DNA of 64,000 bases from Natribaculum breve (GCF_023008585.1 NZ_CP095390.1:620001-684000), one strand, 5' to 3'; shown: positions 27,840-37,609, counted from the stretch's first letter. Translations and numbers: made by a program. Notes: a model not told the origin generated them from the letters alone.

Positions 27840-28547
27840 ATGTCGAGGGCAATCGGCGAGTTCGGCGTCCAGGAGTTCGTCCCCGAGTGGGCGGCGCTGA
27901 TCGTCGCGCTCGTCACCCAGCTGGGTGACATCTGGTTCGTCTCGGTACTGCTCGGGTGGCTCTACCTGCGCACCCGACGCGACGAGGTCGCCGTCCGCGT
28001 CGCCCAGACCGTGGGCGCGATCGGCCTGCTGTACGTCCTCAAGTACCTGTTCGCGTATCCGCGACCGGACCAGACGCTGGTCGCACTCGAGCAACTGCCC
28101 GCGGTGCTCCGGCCGCTGTACGCGTCGACGGCACACGCCGACGGCTACGGCTTCCCGAGCGGTCACGCGCTCGTCACGACGGTCGTCTACGTCGGCCTGG
28201 CGCGAACGCTGTCGGTCGGGACCGCCCGTCGGCGCTACCTCGCGGCGGGGACGGTCGTCGCGGCCGTCTCCCTCTCGCGGGTCCTGCTCGGCGTCCACTA
28301 CCTCGTGGACGTCCTCGCGGGCGTCGCGGTCGGCCTCGTCTACCTCGCTGCGACGTCGGCGCTCTTCGAGGAATACGGCGATCGTCACACGCTGCCGTTC
28401 GTCGTCGCGTTCGCGCTCTCGGTCGTCGCCGTCTTCGTGACCGGCTTTCACCTCGACGCGCTCGCGCTACTGGCCGTCGCGTTCGCGGCGCTCGTGCTCT
28501 CGCGTCGCCCCTCGGTCGGTCGATCCGTCGTCGGCGTCTTCGACTAG
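27840..28547 (+). CDS. PAP2-family membrane phosphatase
   Basis: Membrane phosphatase of 235 aa of the phosphatidic-acid phosphatase type 2 family. The three catalytic motifs are KYLFAYPRP (KxxxxxxRP), PSGH and SRVLLGVHYLVDV (SRxxxxxHxxxD). About six transmembrane helices are visible. The active site probably faces outward and removes phosphate from lipid phosphates or pyrophosphates. It is convergent with the amidohydrolase gene, with 1 bp between them. Confidence 0.92.
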   Translation: MSRAIGEFGVQEFVPEWAALIVALVTQLGDIWFVSVLLGWLYLRTRRDEVAVRVAQTVGAIGLLYVLKYLFAYPRPDQTLVALEQLPAVLRPLYASTAHADGYGFPSGHALVTTVVYVGLARTLSVGTARRRYLAAGTVVAAVSLSRVLLGVHYLVDVLAGVAVGLVYLAATSALFEEYGDRHTLPFVVAFALSVVAVFVTGFHLDALALLAVAFAALVLSRRPSVGRSVVGVFD

Positions 28548-28548
28548 C

Positions 28549-29427
28549 CTAGAGGTCGAAGAACGACTCTGCGTTCTCCCAGAGGATCTTTCGCTGGACC
28601 TCGGCCGAGAGGTCGAGTTCGGCGAACTGCTCGAGCCACGGCTCGGGCTCGAGCATGGGGTAGTCGGTGCCGAACATGACCTTGTCTTCGAGCAGCGACT
28701 TCGCGTAGTGGAGCACCTGGTCGTCGATGTACCGGGGCATCCACCCCGAGAGGTCCATGTAGACGTTGCCCTTCTGCTGGCAGATGGCGAGCTGTTCTTT
28801 CTCCCAGGGGAACGCGGGGTGGGCGATGAGGATCTGCAGGTCGGGGAAGTTCGCCGCCACGTCGTCGATCAGCATCGGGTTGCCGTACTTGATCTGCAGG
28901 CCGCGCCCGCCGGGCGCACAGGCCCCGAGAGTCGAGTTCCCGCCGTGGAAGACGACGGGCACGCCGAGGTCCTCGATCGTCGCCCACAGCTCCTCGTGCT
29001 CGGGATCGGACGGATCGAAGCCCTGGGCGATCTGCTGGAACTTGAACCCCGAGAGGTCGAGGTCGTCGACACAGCGGATCGCCTCCTCGACGCAGTCGTC
29101 TTTGAGGGGATCGACGGAGCCGAAACCGACGAAGAAGTCGTCGTACTCGTCGCGGACCTCCGCGACGTAGTCGTTCGGGACCGGTGGGTTCCCGGTGTTC
29201 GTCTCGGCGTCCCACCCCAGCAAGACGGCGCGGCCGACGCCGACCTCGCGGTACTCCTCGATCATGTTCTCGTAGGTGTCGGTCTCGAGGTCGGCACCGA
29301 AGCGGTCGGCGGCGTCTCGCATCATCTCGCCACCGGCGTCGTGGAGGAACTCGCTCGTCGGCTGGTGGGCGTGGGTGTCGATCGCCCGCGGTCCGTCGGC
29401 CTCCTCGAGTACTGTCGGGAGCGACAT
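28549..29427 (-). CDS. Amidohydrolase 2 family metal-dependent hydrolase
   Basis: TIM-barrel hydrolase of 292 aa, of the ACMSD-like amidohydrolase group that decarboxylates or hydrolyses ring-type acids. Metal ligands are seen as AIDTHAHQP, a second His in VVFHGGNS, LIAHPAFPWE and the final Asp in MFGTDYPMLEPE. It lies 57 bp downstream of the CapA-like gene on the same strand. The substrate is not predictable. Confidence 0.9.
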   Translation of the reverse strand: MSLPTVLEEADGPRAIDTHAHQPTSEFLHDAGGEMMRDAADRFGADLETDTYENMIEEYREVGVGRAVLLGWDAETNTGNPPVPNDYVAEVRDEYDDFFVGFGSVDPLKDDCVEEAIRCVDDLDLSGFKFQQIAQGFDPSDPEHEELWATIEDLGVPVVFHGGNSTLGACAPGGRGLQIKYGNPMLIDDVAANFPDLQILIAHPAFPWEKEQLAICQQKGNVYMDLSGWMPRYIDDQVLHYAKSLLEDKVMFGTDYPMLEPEPWLEQFAELDLSAEVQRKILWENAESFFDL

Positions 29428-29484
29428 GTGACAGGATGGGTCCGGTGTGCTAAAAGAGGCGACGCTTTCGACGTCGGCGACCTG

Positions 29485-30483
29485 CTACTCGAGTTCGAGG
29501 ACGAGTTCCTCATCGTCGCGCTCGAACGTCGTTCCGAACGGTTCGGAGAGGTCGCGCATCCGCTCGCGCGACCACGACGCCGCCGGCTCTTTGGCCCGGT
29601 AGACGGCGCAGCTGTCGATCTGGGTCGGGAAGAGTCGCAGCGACTCGATCGTCCCCGAGGGAGCGAGTCGGACTTCGAAGAGAAAGCTCCGGTCGTTGTG
29701 CAGCTGTCGGTCGACTGCGTAGTCGTCGACGAAGTCGCCACAGTCGTAGAGGACTGGAACGCCGTCGACGACCTCGATCCCCTGGAAGACGTGTGCGCTG
29801 TGGCCGTGGATTAGATCGACGCCCTCGTCGACGAGAAAGCGTGCGAACTGGCGAAACTCCGGTGGCGGTTCCTCGACCATGTTCGGCCCCCAGTGTAGCG
29901 AGGCCACGAGCAGGTCCGGCGCTGTTGCCCGTGCATCCGACAGCGCCCGCGCTGCTCGCTCTCGAGTCTCCTCCTGGTCGTCCCGGATCGGCACGTACGC
30001 GGTCCCCGGCTCGTCGGAACCCGCCGCGTACTCCGGCGTGTTGTCGGTCAGCGAGACGAACGCGACCGTCAGCCCGCCGACCTCGATCGTCGCCGGTTCG
30101 AACGCCGCCGCCTCGGTTCGGCCCGCTCCCGCGTGGGCGATCCCCGCCTCGTCGAGTTCGTCGAGGGTGTCCTCGAGGGCGGGCTCCTCGAAGTCGAGGA
30201 CGTGGTTGTTCGCGAGCGCCGCGAACGAGACGTCCACGTCCGTCAGCGCGGGGACGGCCCAGTCGGGATCGGCGCGGAAGTGAAAGGGACGGTGCGTCCT
30301 CGTCCAGGGCTGTCCGCGAGTCGAGAGCGTACACTCGAGGTTGATCGCCAGGCAATCGAGCGACTGGAGGCGTTCGCGGACGTCCCCCCAGACGGCACCG
30401 ACGTTCCGATCTCGCTGACGGTCGTCGACCAGCCGGCCGAGCATCACGTCGCCCGTCAGCCCGAATCGAAGCGCGTTGGCCAT
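29485..30483 (-). CDS. CapA-family (PGA_cap) metallophosphatase-like protein
   Basis: A 332-aa protein of the poly-gamma-glutamate capsule biosynthesis CapA family, a calcineurin-like fold. Motifs are FGLTGDVMLGRL, LAINLECTLS, ALANNHVLDF, and HGHSAHVFQGIEVVDG at the C-terminal side. There is no signal peptide, so a cytoplasmic role is likely. The start at ATG 30483 (MANALRFGLTGDVMLG) fits the family; the longer upstream frame is basic and non-homologous. Confidence 0.9.
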   Translation of the reverse strand: MANALRFGLTGDVMLGRLVDDRQRDRNVGAVWGDVRERLQSLDCLAINLECTLSTRGQPWTRTHRPFHFRADPDWAVPALTDVDVSFAALANNHVLDFEEPALEDTLDELDEAGIAHAGAGRTEAAAFEPATIEVGGLTVAFVSLTDNTPEYAAGSDEPGTAYVPIRDDQEETRERAARALSDARATAPDLLVASLHWGPNMVEEPPPEFRQFARFLVDEGVDLIHGHSAHVFQGIEVVDGVPVLYDCGDFVDDYAVDRQLHNDRSFLFEVRLAPSGTIESLRLFPTQIDSCAVYRAKEPAASWSRERMRDLSEPFGTTFERDDEELVLELE

Positions 30484-30620
30484 GGTCGGCCGTCGTACGA
30501 TGCGCAAGCGGATAAAGGATCGACCACGGGTGGTCGCGACGCGCCCTCGAGATCGGTCGACTCGAGGCCCCAACAGAGCTTTATAAGTCAATCGACTAGT
30601 TGACAGGTAGGTGTTCACCA

Positions 30621-31067
30621 GTGCACTTTCTCGTCGCAACCGACGGCTCGCCGGAGAGTGACCAGGCGCTTGGTCACGCGATCGACGTCTCCGACGCGGC
30701 CGGGGCCGACCTGACCGTCCTCCACGTCGTCACGCCACGGGTCTACTCCGAGGGCGTCGAACCGATCCGCTCGCTGTCGGACGCCGACCGCCGACTGATC
30801 CTCGAGAACGTCGAGAACGCAGAAGAGCGCGGCGAATCGATCCTCGAGGACGCAACCGCCGTCGCGTCCGAATCCGGACTCGACGTCGAGACCGAACTCC
30901 TCTACGGTGAACCGGTCGAGAGCATCGTCGACTACGCCGATCCGGACGTCCACGACGGGCTCTTCGTCGGCCACCGCGGCCTCTCGGAGCGTGCCGAATC
31001 GTTGCTCGGGAGCGTCGCGAACGGACTCGTCCGGCACGCGCCGATTCCCGTCACCGTCGTCAGGTAA
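30621..31067 (+). CDS. Universal stress protein UspA family
   Basis: A 148-aa UspA-domain protein from GTG 30621 (MHFLVATDGSPESDQALGHA). The nucleotide-binding signature is FVGHRGLSERAESLLGSVAN with the ending PIPVTVVR. A TATA box TTTATAAG lies about 35 bases upstream. It is convergent with a second UspA gene. Confidence 0.9.
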   Translation: MHFLVATDGSPESDQALGHAIDVSDAAGADLTVLHVVTPRVYSEGVEPIRSLSDADRRLILENVENAEERGESILEDATAVASESGLDVETELLYGEPVESIVDYADPDVHDGLFVGHRGLSERAESLLGSVANGLVRHAPIPVTVVR

Positions 31068-31079
31068 CGGTCGGGGTCA

Positions 31080-31511
31080 TCACGTCTCCGGCCGGCTGAC
31101 CACCAGCACGGGCACCTCGGAGAGGCGAACGACTTTTTCGGTGACGCTTCCCAGCAGAAACCGCTCGATCCCCGCCCGACCGTGGGTCCCCACGACGAGC
31201 AGGTCGACGTCGTGTGCGTCGGCGTACGCGAGGATCTCCCGGTGTGGCGTTCCGCGGACGACGGCGGTCGTGACCGACTCCACGTCGGCCGCACGCGCCT
31301 GTTCGGCGACGTCGTCGACGATCCGCTCGCCCGCCGTCTCGAACTCCTCGACGATCGCCCCGGTGTCGACGTCGTCGGCGACGATCGTCGCGTCGACGAC
31401 GTAGAGGACGTGCAACTCGGCGTCGTACCGGTCGGCGAGATCGATCGCGTGCTCGAGTGCGTGTTCCGTCGTCTCGCTGCCGTCCGTCGGGAGGAGAATG
31501 CGTTCGTACAT
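31080..31511 (-). CDS. Universal stress protein UspA family
   Basis: A 143-aa UspA protein: ATG 31511, MYERILLPTDGSETTEHALE. ATP-binding signature VVGTHGRAGIERFLLGSVTE and ending VPVLVVSRPET. It faces the other UspA gene tail to tail with 12 bp between stops. A longer in-frame start would add an Arg-rich stretch without homology. Confidence 0.92.
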   Translation of the reverse strand: MYERILLPTDGSETTEHALEHAIDLADRYDAELHVLYVVDATIVADDVDTGAIVEEFETAGERIVDDVAEQARAADVESVTTAVVRGTPHREILAYADAHDVDLLVVGTHGRAGIERFLLGSVTEKVVRLSEVPVLVVSRPET

Positions 31512-31805
31512 CGGTTCCGACGTACGGTTCCGACGGACAAAACGGTGTGCGCACACGAGCGACGTTCCTGTCTCTCGACGCCCGCTCGAGAGGACACTGC
31601 GAGTGACTGTCACGACCGAAGCGTTATTCCGGTCGTCCGGCGTACGCGCCACTATGTCCACGTTCCCGCTCACTTCGTCTCATACTACCAGACAACAGTC
31701 AGTGACTACTCGATCGCGTCTCGAGTGCGATCGATGGCTGAACCGTGTTGTCCGGCAGTATCAGTCCGGATCAACTCCCGACGACCGCGACGCCTGGCCA
31801 GGCCG

Positions 31806-32357
31806 ATGGCAGTCGACGAACTGACGCTTCGGGCCGACGAAGCGTCCCGCTGCGCCGAGGACGCGTACCGACGCCTCGAGGCCAGGTACGACGAGTTCGT
31901 CGAACGCGACCGAACGCAGCGCGTCTCACGGCGACGGTTTCGCACCCTCGTCGAGCGCATTCGGCGGACCGGTGCACCGTTTGGCGCGCACACGATCGTC
32001 TACCGCGAGTCGGGCGAACTGCTCCTGGTTCGCCACGAGGGCGTCGACCTCTGGGTGCTCCCGGGCGGTGGCGTCGACGGCGGCGAGTCGTTCGCCGAGA
32101 CGGCACGCCGCGAACTCGCCGAGGAGGCGGGGGTCGAAGCGCGATACGACGGCCTCGCGATGGTTACCAGGATCGAACTCGACGCGTCGGGGTACCGAAC
32201 CTGGGGCGTCCTCCCGATTTTCGCTGCCAGGGCAGAGACGTTCGAACCCGACGTCACGGACCCCGACGGCGAGATCTCGGTCGCGCGGTGGTTTTCGAAA
32301 CTGCCGGAAGACACGCGCGATCGGGACGACCTGCTCGCGTGGCGAGCACGGAACTGA
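31806..32357 (+). CDS. Nudix hydrolase
   Basis: A 183-aa hydrolase of nucleoside diphosphate-linked compounds. The Nudix box is complete: GGVDGGESFAETARRELAEE followed by AGV. The N-terminal 60 residues form a charged helix (RCAEDAYRRLEARYDEFVER) typical of a haloarchaeal subgroup. Starts upstream of ATG 31806 are not family-like. It is convergent with the next gene, 13 bp apart. Confidence 0.9.
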   Translation: MAVDELTLRADEASRCAEDAYRRLEARYDEFVERDRTQRVSRRRFRTLVERIRRTGAPFGAHTIVYRESGELLLVRHEGVDLWVLPGGGVDGGESFAETARRELAEEAGVEARYDGLAMVTRIELDASGYRTWGVLPIFAARAETFEPDVTDPDGEISVARWFSKLPEDTRDRDDLLAWRARN

Positions 32358-32370
32358 CGGACGACCGGCG

Positions 32371-33204
32371 CTACTCGTCCGGATCGCCGTAGCTGACACC
32401 CTCGCGCTTGTCGGCGCGCATCCGGCGAATCGCCGCTCTGGCGTTCCCCGCCTCGTATCCGAAGAAGACGTCTTTCCCGTAGGCGTCGGCGACCTCGGCT
32501 GCGTGGATCAGGTCGTCGACGTCGACGTCGACCGCGTACAGTTCGATGCTAAACGGCGTCTCGAGTGCGCTCTCGAATCCGCTGGCGATCACCTCGAGCC
32601 AGTAGGTCGTCGAGTAGGCCATGTCGTACAGCGGGACGACGAACTCGTCGACGACCGCCTCGAGCGCCTCGAGGTCGAGGCCGGCGCGTTCGTAGAGGTG
32701 GCCGGGGTAGGGGTCGGGGTAGAGCGTCAGGTAGACGCGCCCCGGGACGTGCTCGACGGCCTCCTCGACGAACTCGGTGACGACGCTGGCGCGCCACTCG
32801 AGGCGGTCGTCGTACTCGCTGGCTTCGAACCGCTCGTCGCAGACCTCACAGTGACAGTACTCGGCCCGCGGAAAGCCGACGTCGTCGAGGCGAACGTCCC
32901 CGTTTGCGTCGGCGCAGTCGTCGATGATCTCGAGGAGTCCCTCGCGGTACTCCTCGCGGGAGGGACAGATGTAGGCCCAGTCGAAGTACGGTTGCTCGCG
33001 CGTCGCGCGTCGACCCTCGTCGTCGACCGGGACGAGCGACGGATCGGCGTCGGCGGCGGCGTTGTCGCCGAAACACGAGACCATGTTGATTGCGTCGGGG
33101 ACCGGATCCGCAGACCGGCCGGTGACGTCTTTGACTTCGTAGAACCCGCGGTCGAACTCCTTCCAGTTCACTTCCTCGGCGTTTCGCGTGACGACGCCGT
33201 ACAT
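32371..33204 (-). CDS. Conserved protein, possible glycoside-hydrolase-like TIM barrel
   Basis: A 277-aa soluble protein beginning MYGVVTRNAEEVNWKEFDRG. A Cys cluster YCHCEVCDERFEASEYDDRL is typical of putative glycoside-hydrolase-like barrels, and RVYLTLYPDPYPGHLYERAG reads like a barrel strand. The function is unknown; a carbohydrate-related barrel is my best guess. Confidence 0.7.
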   Translation of the reverse strand: MYGVVTRNAEEVNWKEFDRGFYEVKDVTGRSADPVPDAINMVSCFGDNAAADADPSLVPVDDEGRRATREQPYFDWAYICPSREEYREGLLEIIDDCADANGDVRLDDVGFPRAEYCHCEVCDERFEASEYDDRLEWRASVVTEFVEEAVEHVPGRVYLTLYPDPYPGHLYERAGLDLEALEAVVDEFVVPLYDMAYSTTYWLEVIASGFESALETPFSIELYAVDVDVDDLIHAAEVADAYGKDVFFGYEAGNARAAIRRMRADKREGVSYGDPDE

Positions 33205-33251
33205 GGACGCGAGTAGAGACCGCAGAGAGTAAGGCGTTCGGAATCCCCCCG

Positions 33252-33362
33252 CTACTCCGCTGGTTCGTACTCGACTTCGACGTCGGAGGAGCCACCGCCG
33301 ACGACCTTCCAGAGGAGAGCGATTACGACCAGCGCGACCAGGATCTTAACAGTACGTGACAT
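33252..33362 (-). CDS. 36-aa single-span membrane peptide
   Basis: The peptide reads MSRTVKILVALVVIALLW, then KVVGGGSSDVEVEYEPAE. It has one hydrophobic helix and a short acidic tail. GTTTATCC lies about 12 bases upstream. It has good GC third-position bias and lies between two genes of the same strand. The role is unknown; such micro-proteins are often missed. Confidence 0.65.
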   Translation of the reverse strand: MSRTVKILVALVVIALLWKVVGGGSSDVEVEYEPAE

Positions 33363-33433
33363 GTACGGATAAACGATCGGCCGGCACACACTTAGAGCTT
33401 TCTAGAGGTCGATTCGAGAGGCGTCACGGGCGG

Positions 33434-33907
33434 TCACTCGCGGATCAGGTCGGCGATGTTCTCGCGGACGATCGTTCCGCAGTAGTCACACCGGACGCCG
33501 TCCTCGAGGACCTCGAAGCGACTCGTGACCGGTTCGTCCGTCGCCGTGATGCAGTCGGCGTTGGGACACTCGAGGACGCCCTCGACGACGTCGGGACGCT
33601 CGACGCGGTGTTTCGCCTCGACCTCGTAATCGCGGACGATGTTGATCGTCGCGTCGGGGGCGATCAGCGAGAGGACGTCGACTTCGTCCTGGCTCAACTC
33701 CCGGCCCTCGACTTTGACGATGTCCTTTCGGGCGAGGCGGTCCGAGGGAACGTTCATCCCCACGGAGACCTCCTCGCCTCTCGAGCCGTCGATGCCGAGG
33801 ATGGCGAGGACGTTGAGTGCCTGTCCCCCGCGAATGTGGTCGATGACGGTGCCGTCGCGGATCTTGCTGACCCGCAGTTTGTGGTCGTTGGCGTTTGAGT
33901 CGCTCAT
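33434..33907 (-). CDS. pyrI: Aspartate carbamoyltransferase regulatory subunit
   Basis: Allosteric subunit of ATCase, 157 aa. The nucleotide-binding domain reads [20 protein letters not shown]. The zinc site is CPNADC and CDYC near the C-terminus. The ATG overlaps the pyrB stop (ATGA), so the two are coupled. It allows feedback control of pyrimidine synthesis by nucleotides. Confidence 0.97.
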   Translation of the reverse strand: MSDSNANDHKLRVSKIRDGTVIDHIRGGQALNVLAILGIDGSRGEEVSVGMNVPSDRLARKDIVKVEGRELSQDEVDVLSLIAPDATINIVRDYEVEAKHRVERPDVVEGVLECPNADCITATDEPVTSRFEVLEDGVRCDYCGTIVRENIADLIRE

Positions 33908-34818
33908 GCGGAATCACCCAGGAGTAAGTCGAGCAGCGCCATACGTACGGGAACACCGTTGTGCGCTTGCTCGAAGTACGACGCGGAGTCGGTCTCGTCG
34001 ACGTCCGGCGCGATTTCGTCGACGCGTGGCAGCGGGTGCATCACGGTCAGGTCGTCGCTGGCCGCCTCGAGCGTCTCGAGGTCGATCTGGTACTGGCCGG
34101 CGACCTTCTGGTACTCGTCTTCGTCCGGGAACCGCTCGCGCTGGATCCGGGTGACGTAGAGGACGTCGAGGGTAGAGAGCACGTCGTCCAGGTCGTCGTG
34201 TTCCCGGACCGTCGCGCCCTCCTGGTGGAGGTCGTAGACGACCTCGCGGGGCAACTGGAGGCTCTCGGGGCTGACGAAGTGCTGCTGGGCGTCGAAGTTC
34301 GTCAGCGCGTACGCGAGCGAGTGGACCGTCCGCCCGTACTTCAGGTCGCCCATGATGCCGATGGTGAGGTCGTCGAGCCCGGCGTTCTCGCGGATGGTGT
34401 AGAGGTCAAGCAGGGTCTGCGTCGGGTGGTGGCCTGCCCCGTCGCCGGCGTTGACGAGCGGCACGTCGACGTACTCGCTCGCCATCTTCGGCGCACCCTG
34501 TCGTGGGTGGCGCAAGACGAGCGCGTCCGCGTACCCCTCGATGACGCGGACGGTGTCGGCCAGGGTCTCGCCTTTCTTCACGCTCGAGGACTCGATCGAG
34601 CCCATGTCGACGACGTCGCCCCCCAGACGCTTCATCGCCGTCTCGAAGCTCATCTTCGTCCGCGTGCTCGGTTCGAAAAAGAGGAGGCCGAGGAGCGTTC
34701 CTGCGTACTTCCCGGCGACGGCCTCCGGATCCGCGTCGATCTCGGCTGCGCGGTCGAGGACCGTCTCGATGTCCGCACGCGAGAGTTGTTTGCTCGTGAT
34801 GAGGTGATCGTGACGCAT
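33904..34818 (-). CDS. pyrB: Aspartate carbamoyltransferase catalytic subunit
   Basis: First committed enzyme of pyrimidine synthesis, 304 aa, joining carbamoyl phosphate and aspartate. The carbamoyl-phosphate loop [13 protein letters not shown] and HPLPRVDEI near the C-terminus are conserved. The start [20 protein letters not shown] at ATG 34818 was chosen by homology. It is the first gene of pyrBI and diverges from the MinD fusion gene across 93 bp. Confidence 0.97.
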   Translation of the reverse strand: MRHDHLITSKQLSRADIETVLDRAAEIDADPEAVAGKYAGTLLGLLFFEPSTRTKMSFETAMKRLGGDVVDMGSIESSSVKKGETLADTVRVIEGYADALVLRHPRQGAPKMASEYVDVPLVNAGDGAGHHPTQTLLDLYTIRENAGLDDLTIGIMGDLKYGRTVHSLAYALTNFDAQQHFVSPESLQLPREVVYDLHQEGATVREHDDLDDVLSTLDVLYVTRIQRERFPDEDEYQKVAGQYQIDLETLEAASDDLTVMHPLPRVDEIAPDVDETDSASYFEQAHNGVPVRMALLDLLLGDSA

Positions 34819-34911
34819 CTGTTCGCTAGGGCTCTCCCGTGGCCCTTGAATCTCTCCATTCGGTGTCCGTCCGACCTGACGTTCAAGACGGATGACGCGG
34901 CCAGCCTCGCT

Positions 34912-36216
34912 ATGATCGCAATCGTCGGTGCGAAAGGCGGCTGTGGAAAGACCACGGCGACGATCGGCCTCGCGGACGCGCTCGCACGTACTGGACGTCA
35001 GACGGTCGCCGTCGACGCGGATCGACAGCTCCCGAACTTGCACCTCGTCGCGGACGTCGACCGGGAGCCGACGATCGCCACGGTCGACGACGAATCCGAC
35101 GTCACCGACCTCGCTCGACGAACGGTTCCGGGAACGGAGCTGACCGTCGGCGTCGTCCCCGCGCCGACCGAGTCGGAGACCGTCGACTTCGGACGCCGTC
35201 TCCGCCGACTCGAGTCGGCCGCCGTGGAGATCGTCCTCGACTGCCCGTCCGGCGTGGGACCGCACGTGACCGAACCACTCGAGTTCGCCGACGTGGCCGT
35301 CGTCGTGACGACGGGGACAGACCGGAGCGTCGCAGCCGCGAGAAAGACCGTCGACGTCGCACGCCGACTCGGCGTTCCCGTGGCCGGTGCGATCGTCACC
35401 CGCACGGACGCGGACACGGCGAGCGTTCCACGATCGATCGAGAAGCGACTCGACGTGTCGGTGATCGAGACGGTCCCCGAGACGCCGTCGCCACTCGAGG
35501 CGGAATCGGCCAGAGCCGCGTACGACGGCGTCGCAGCGGCGCTCAAGGCAAAGAGTTATCAACGGCGTGCGGGAATTACCCACAATCGTATGGTGGGTCG
35601 GCTGGAGACCGGGATCGACGTGTTGGATCGGAAACTCGACGGAGGCCTCCCGCCGGGCTGTGTCGTGGCGTACACTGCCGAGCCGGCCAGCCAGTCGGAG
35701 CTTTTGTTGTACGAACTGACGGCCGCCCGCGGAACGCTGTACCTCTCGACTCAGCGATCGGACAGCGCCATTCGAACGGCTATCGACGAGTCGATGGCCG
35801 AAGTCGGCAGTCCGACCGTCCGACACGTCAACAGCGAGCAGCCACTCGAGGAGACGAGGCGGCTGATCGGCGCGCTCCCGGACGGAGCCAACCTCATCGT
35901 CGACCCGATGGACGTCCTCGAGCGCACGGACCGCGGCGAGTACGTCGACTTTCTCAACGACCTCAAAGAGCGCATGCTCGAGACCCGCAGCATCGCGATC
36001 TTGCACTGTCTGAAAGGCGACGACGAACCAGCGAACCGGTCGGCGACCCTCCACCTCGCCGACGCCGTCTTCGACCTCCGGACGGCCGTCAACGCGACCG
36101 AACTCGAGAACCACCTCACGATCCCCAAGTACCGCCGCGGCGGTGCCCCGACCGAGGCGATCAAACTCGAGCTGTCGGAGCGAGTCGAGATCGACACCAG
36201 CCGCGACATCGCCTGA
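34912..36216 (+). CDS. MinD/ParA-like ATPase fused to a RecA-like domain
   Basis: A 434-aa fusion. Residues 1-222 are MinD-like: deviant Walker [28 protein letters not shown] and [10 protein letters not shown] (Walker B). From residue 227 a RecA/RAD55-like domain begins at an internal Met ([20 protein letters not shown]). Its expected P-loop reads [12 protein letters not shown], with no GKT, so ATP binding is doubtful; [11 protein letters not shown] resembles Walker B. The linker [11 protein letters not shown] looks like read-through of a former intergenic stretch, and a TATA-like GTTATC lies about 30 bases before the internal ATG at 35590. Its role is probably in positioning or polarity, which is inference. 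Confidence 0.85.
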   Translation: MIAIVGAKGGCGKTTATIGLADALARTGRQTVAVDADRQLPNLHLVADVDREPTIATVDDESDVTDLARRTVPGTELTVGVVPAPTESETVDFGRRLRRLESAAVEIVLDCPSGVGPHVTEPLEFADVAVVVTTGTDRSVAAARKTVDVARRLGVPVAGAIVTRTDADTASVPRSIEKRLDVSVIETVPETPSPLEAESARAAYDGVAAALKAKSYQRRAGITHNRMVGRLETGIDVLDRKLDGGLPPGCVVAYTAEPASQSELLLYELTAARGTLYLSTQRSDSAIRTAIDESMAEVGSPTVRHVNSEQPLEETRRLIGALPDGANLIVDPMDVLERTDRGEYVDFLNDLKERMLETRSIAILHCLKGDDEPANRSATLHLADAVFDLRTAVNATELENHLTIPKYRRGGAPTEAIKLELSERVEIDTSRDIA

Positions 36217-36224
36217 TAACGTCT

Positions 36225-36294
36225 GCCGTCCGTCGTTCCCGGTACAACCGTGTGCAGTCCTGCGGTTTTCCGAAAACAGGGACAGCAGGTATCA
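36225..36294. repeat. Palindromic intergenic element, subfamily A, copy 2 (degraded)
   Basis: On the minus strand the right arm reads TGATACCTGCTGTCCC and continues with a TTTTCGG run, matching the termini of the copy at 43.9 kb with a small deletion. The central part has an ACAACCG/CGGTT stem. Confidence 0.55.
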
Positions 36295-36370
36295 TCGACG
36301 CTCCTGCCCTGGCGTCGTGAAGTGTCTCGGGGTCGAGTCGTTCGAGAATCGAAGATTTCCGGACTCTCGT

Positions 36371-36407
36371 CGGGCGGTTGCTGCGGGACGGACGGCGGTC
36401 CGTATGA
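36371..36407. repeat. Fragment of subfamily A element, copy 3
   Basis: CGGGCGGTTGCTGCGGGACG followed by GACGGCGGTCCGTATGA matches one arm of the copy at 23.8 kb. The opposite arm is poorly preserved. Confidence 0.5.
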
Positions 36408-36558
36408 AGAGTACGTGGCGAGGTCGTTTCGCTCGAATCGACACAGCGAATCGGCGTCGCTGTCGGAGTCGAACGGCGACGACGTGCGCCGTCGCCAGGC
36501 GAAAAACGTCAGCCCTGCACTGCTCGCGGTCGTCCGTGCCGCGAGTGGCCGATTACTC

Positions 36559-37518
36559 CTACTCCTCGTCGAGGTCGCCCTCGAGTTCGTCGACGATCTC
36601 GTCGGCGTCGACGTCGGCGTCCTCGAGTGCGTCTTCGATGTCGCCGCCGCCCATACCGCCCATCATGCCGGGCATGCCCATGCCGCCCATGCCGTCGATG
36701 ACCTCCTGGACGATGACGCGGTCGACGCCGACCTTGTCGATGACGTCCTGGGCGATCTGCTGTTTCGAGAACATCCACTGCTGGTTCATCGTCAGCTGTG
36801 GCGTGGACTCGACGTACAGTGTCTCTTTCTCGACGGTCTCGGTTTCGAACTCGGGTTCGGCGTCCTCCTCATCTTCGTCGGGTTCGACGGGGACTTCCTC
36901 TTCGACCTCCTCGGTCTCGATCCAGAGTTCGGGTTCGACGTCGAGGTACATCTCGAACAGTCCCGCAGCGCGCTGTTCGCGGTCGTCGACGACGTCCGTG
37001 ATCTCGTAGTCGTACTCGACGTCCTCGCCGGCGAGGGGGTGGTTGAAGTCGACGCGGGCGCGCCCGCCGACGATCGTGCTGATGTGGCCGTGGCGGCCGT
37101 CGACGTCGACGTGTGCGCCGGGGTAGCGGTCGTCTTCGTCGATCTTCTCTGCGCTGATCGTCTCGACGTCGTCGGGGTCGTACTCGCCGAACGCCTCCTC
37201 GGCGGGCACCGTGACGGTGCCGGAGGCACCGGCCTCCTCGCCGATGACCTCGTCCTCGACGGCCTGGAAGATGTGGCCCTCGCCGAGCACGATGGTTCGT
37301 GGCTTGAATTCGCGACCCTGGTCGTCGACGCCTTCTTCTTCGGCGACGTCGGGGTCGGTCGTGTCCACCAGCTGACCGTCCTCGACGGTGCGGGCGGTGT
37401 AGTCGATCTCGACGAAGTCGCCGGGCTGGAGCCCTTCGGTCTCGTCGGCTACGTCTTCGACTTCTTCGTCGACGTCATCGGCCTGCGCTTCCTGCTCGGC
37501 CTCCTCTTCCTCGGTCAT
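36559..37518 (-). CDS. FKBP-type peptidyl-prolyl isomerase (SlyD-like)
   Basis: Prolyl isomerase/chaperone of 319 aa, very acidic. The FKBP domain begins EGLQPGDFVEIDYTARTVED and contains IVLGEGHIFQAVEDEVIGEE. An insert-in-flap domain is present (YPGAHVDVDGRHGHISTIVG, then VDFNHPLAG). A C-terminal extension has Met/Gly repeats (MGGMGMPGMMGGMGGG) and an acidic end. It probably assists folding in the cytoplasm at high salt. Confidence 0.93.
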   Translation of the reverse strand: MTEEEEAEQEAQADDVDEEVEDVADETEGLQPGDFVEIDYTARTVEDGQLVDTTDPDVAEEEGVDDQGREFKPRTIVLGEGHIFQAVEDEVIGEEAGASGTVTVPAEEAFGEYDPDDVETISAEKIDEDDRYPGAHVDVDGRHGHISTIVGGRARVDFNHPLAGEDVEYDYEITDVVDDREQRAAGLFEMYLDVEPELWIETEEVEEEVPVEPDEDEEDAEPEFETETVEKETLYVESTPQLTMNQQWMFSKQQIAQDVIDKVGVDRVIVQEVIDGMGGMGMPGMMGGMGGGDIEDALEDADVDADEIVDELEGDLDEE

Positions 37519-37609
37519 ACATGGTAGGTCCCGCCGTCGACATTTAAGGGCGACGTTTTTGCTCAGCGGGAACGACCGATACTTACGGTCGCTCTCCGTG
37601 GTCTCTGCT

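Larger units (their letters stand above)
36217..36558. other. 342-bp convergent gap with two degraded palindromic elements
   Basis: Between the MinD fusion and FKBP genes. It contains a truncated subfamily A element at about 36225-36294 and a right-arm fragment at 36371-36407. No coding signal is seen otherwise. Confidence 0.55.

Noticed and set aside
31654..31824. Possible 56-codon gene upstream of the Nudix hydrolase
   Set aside because: It overlaps the Nudix start, is not acidic and has no clear promoter or conserved motif.
35590..36216. Treating the RecA-like domain as a fully separate gene
   Set aside because: No stop codon separates it from the MinD domain in this sequence; it is listed as a fusion, with internal initiation noted as possible.
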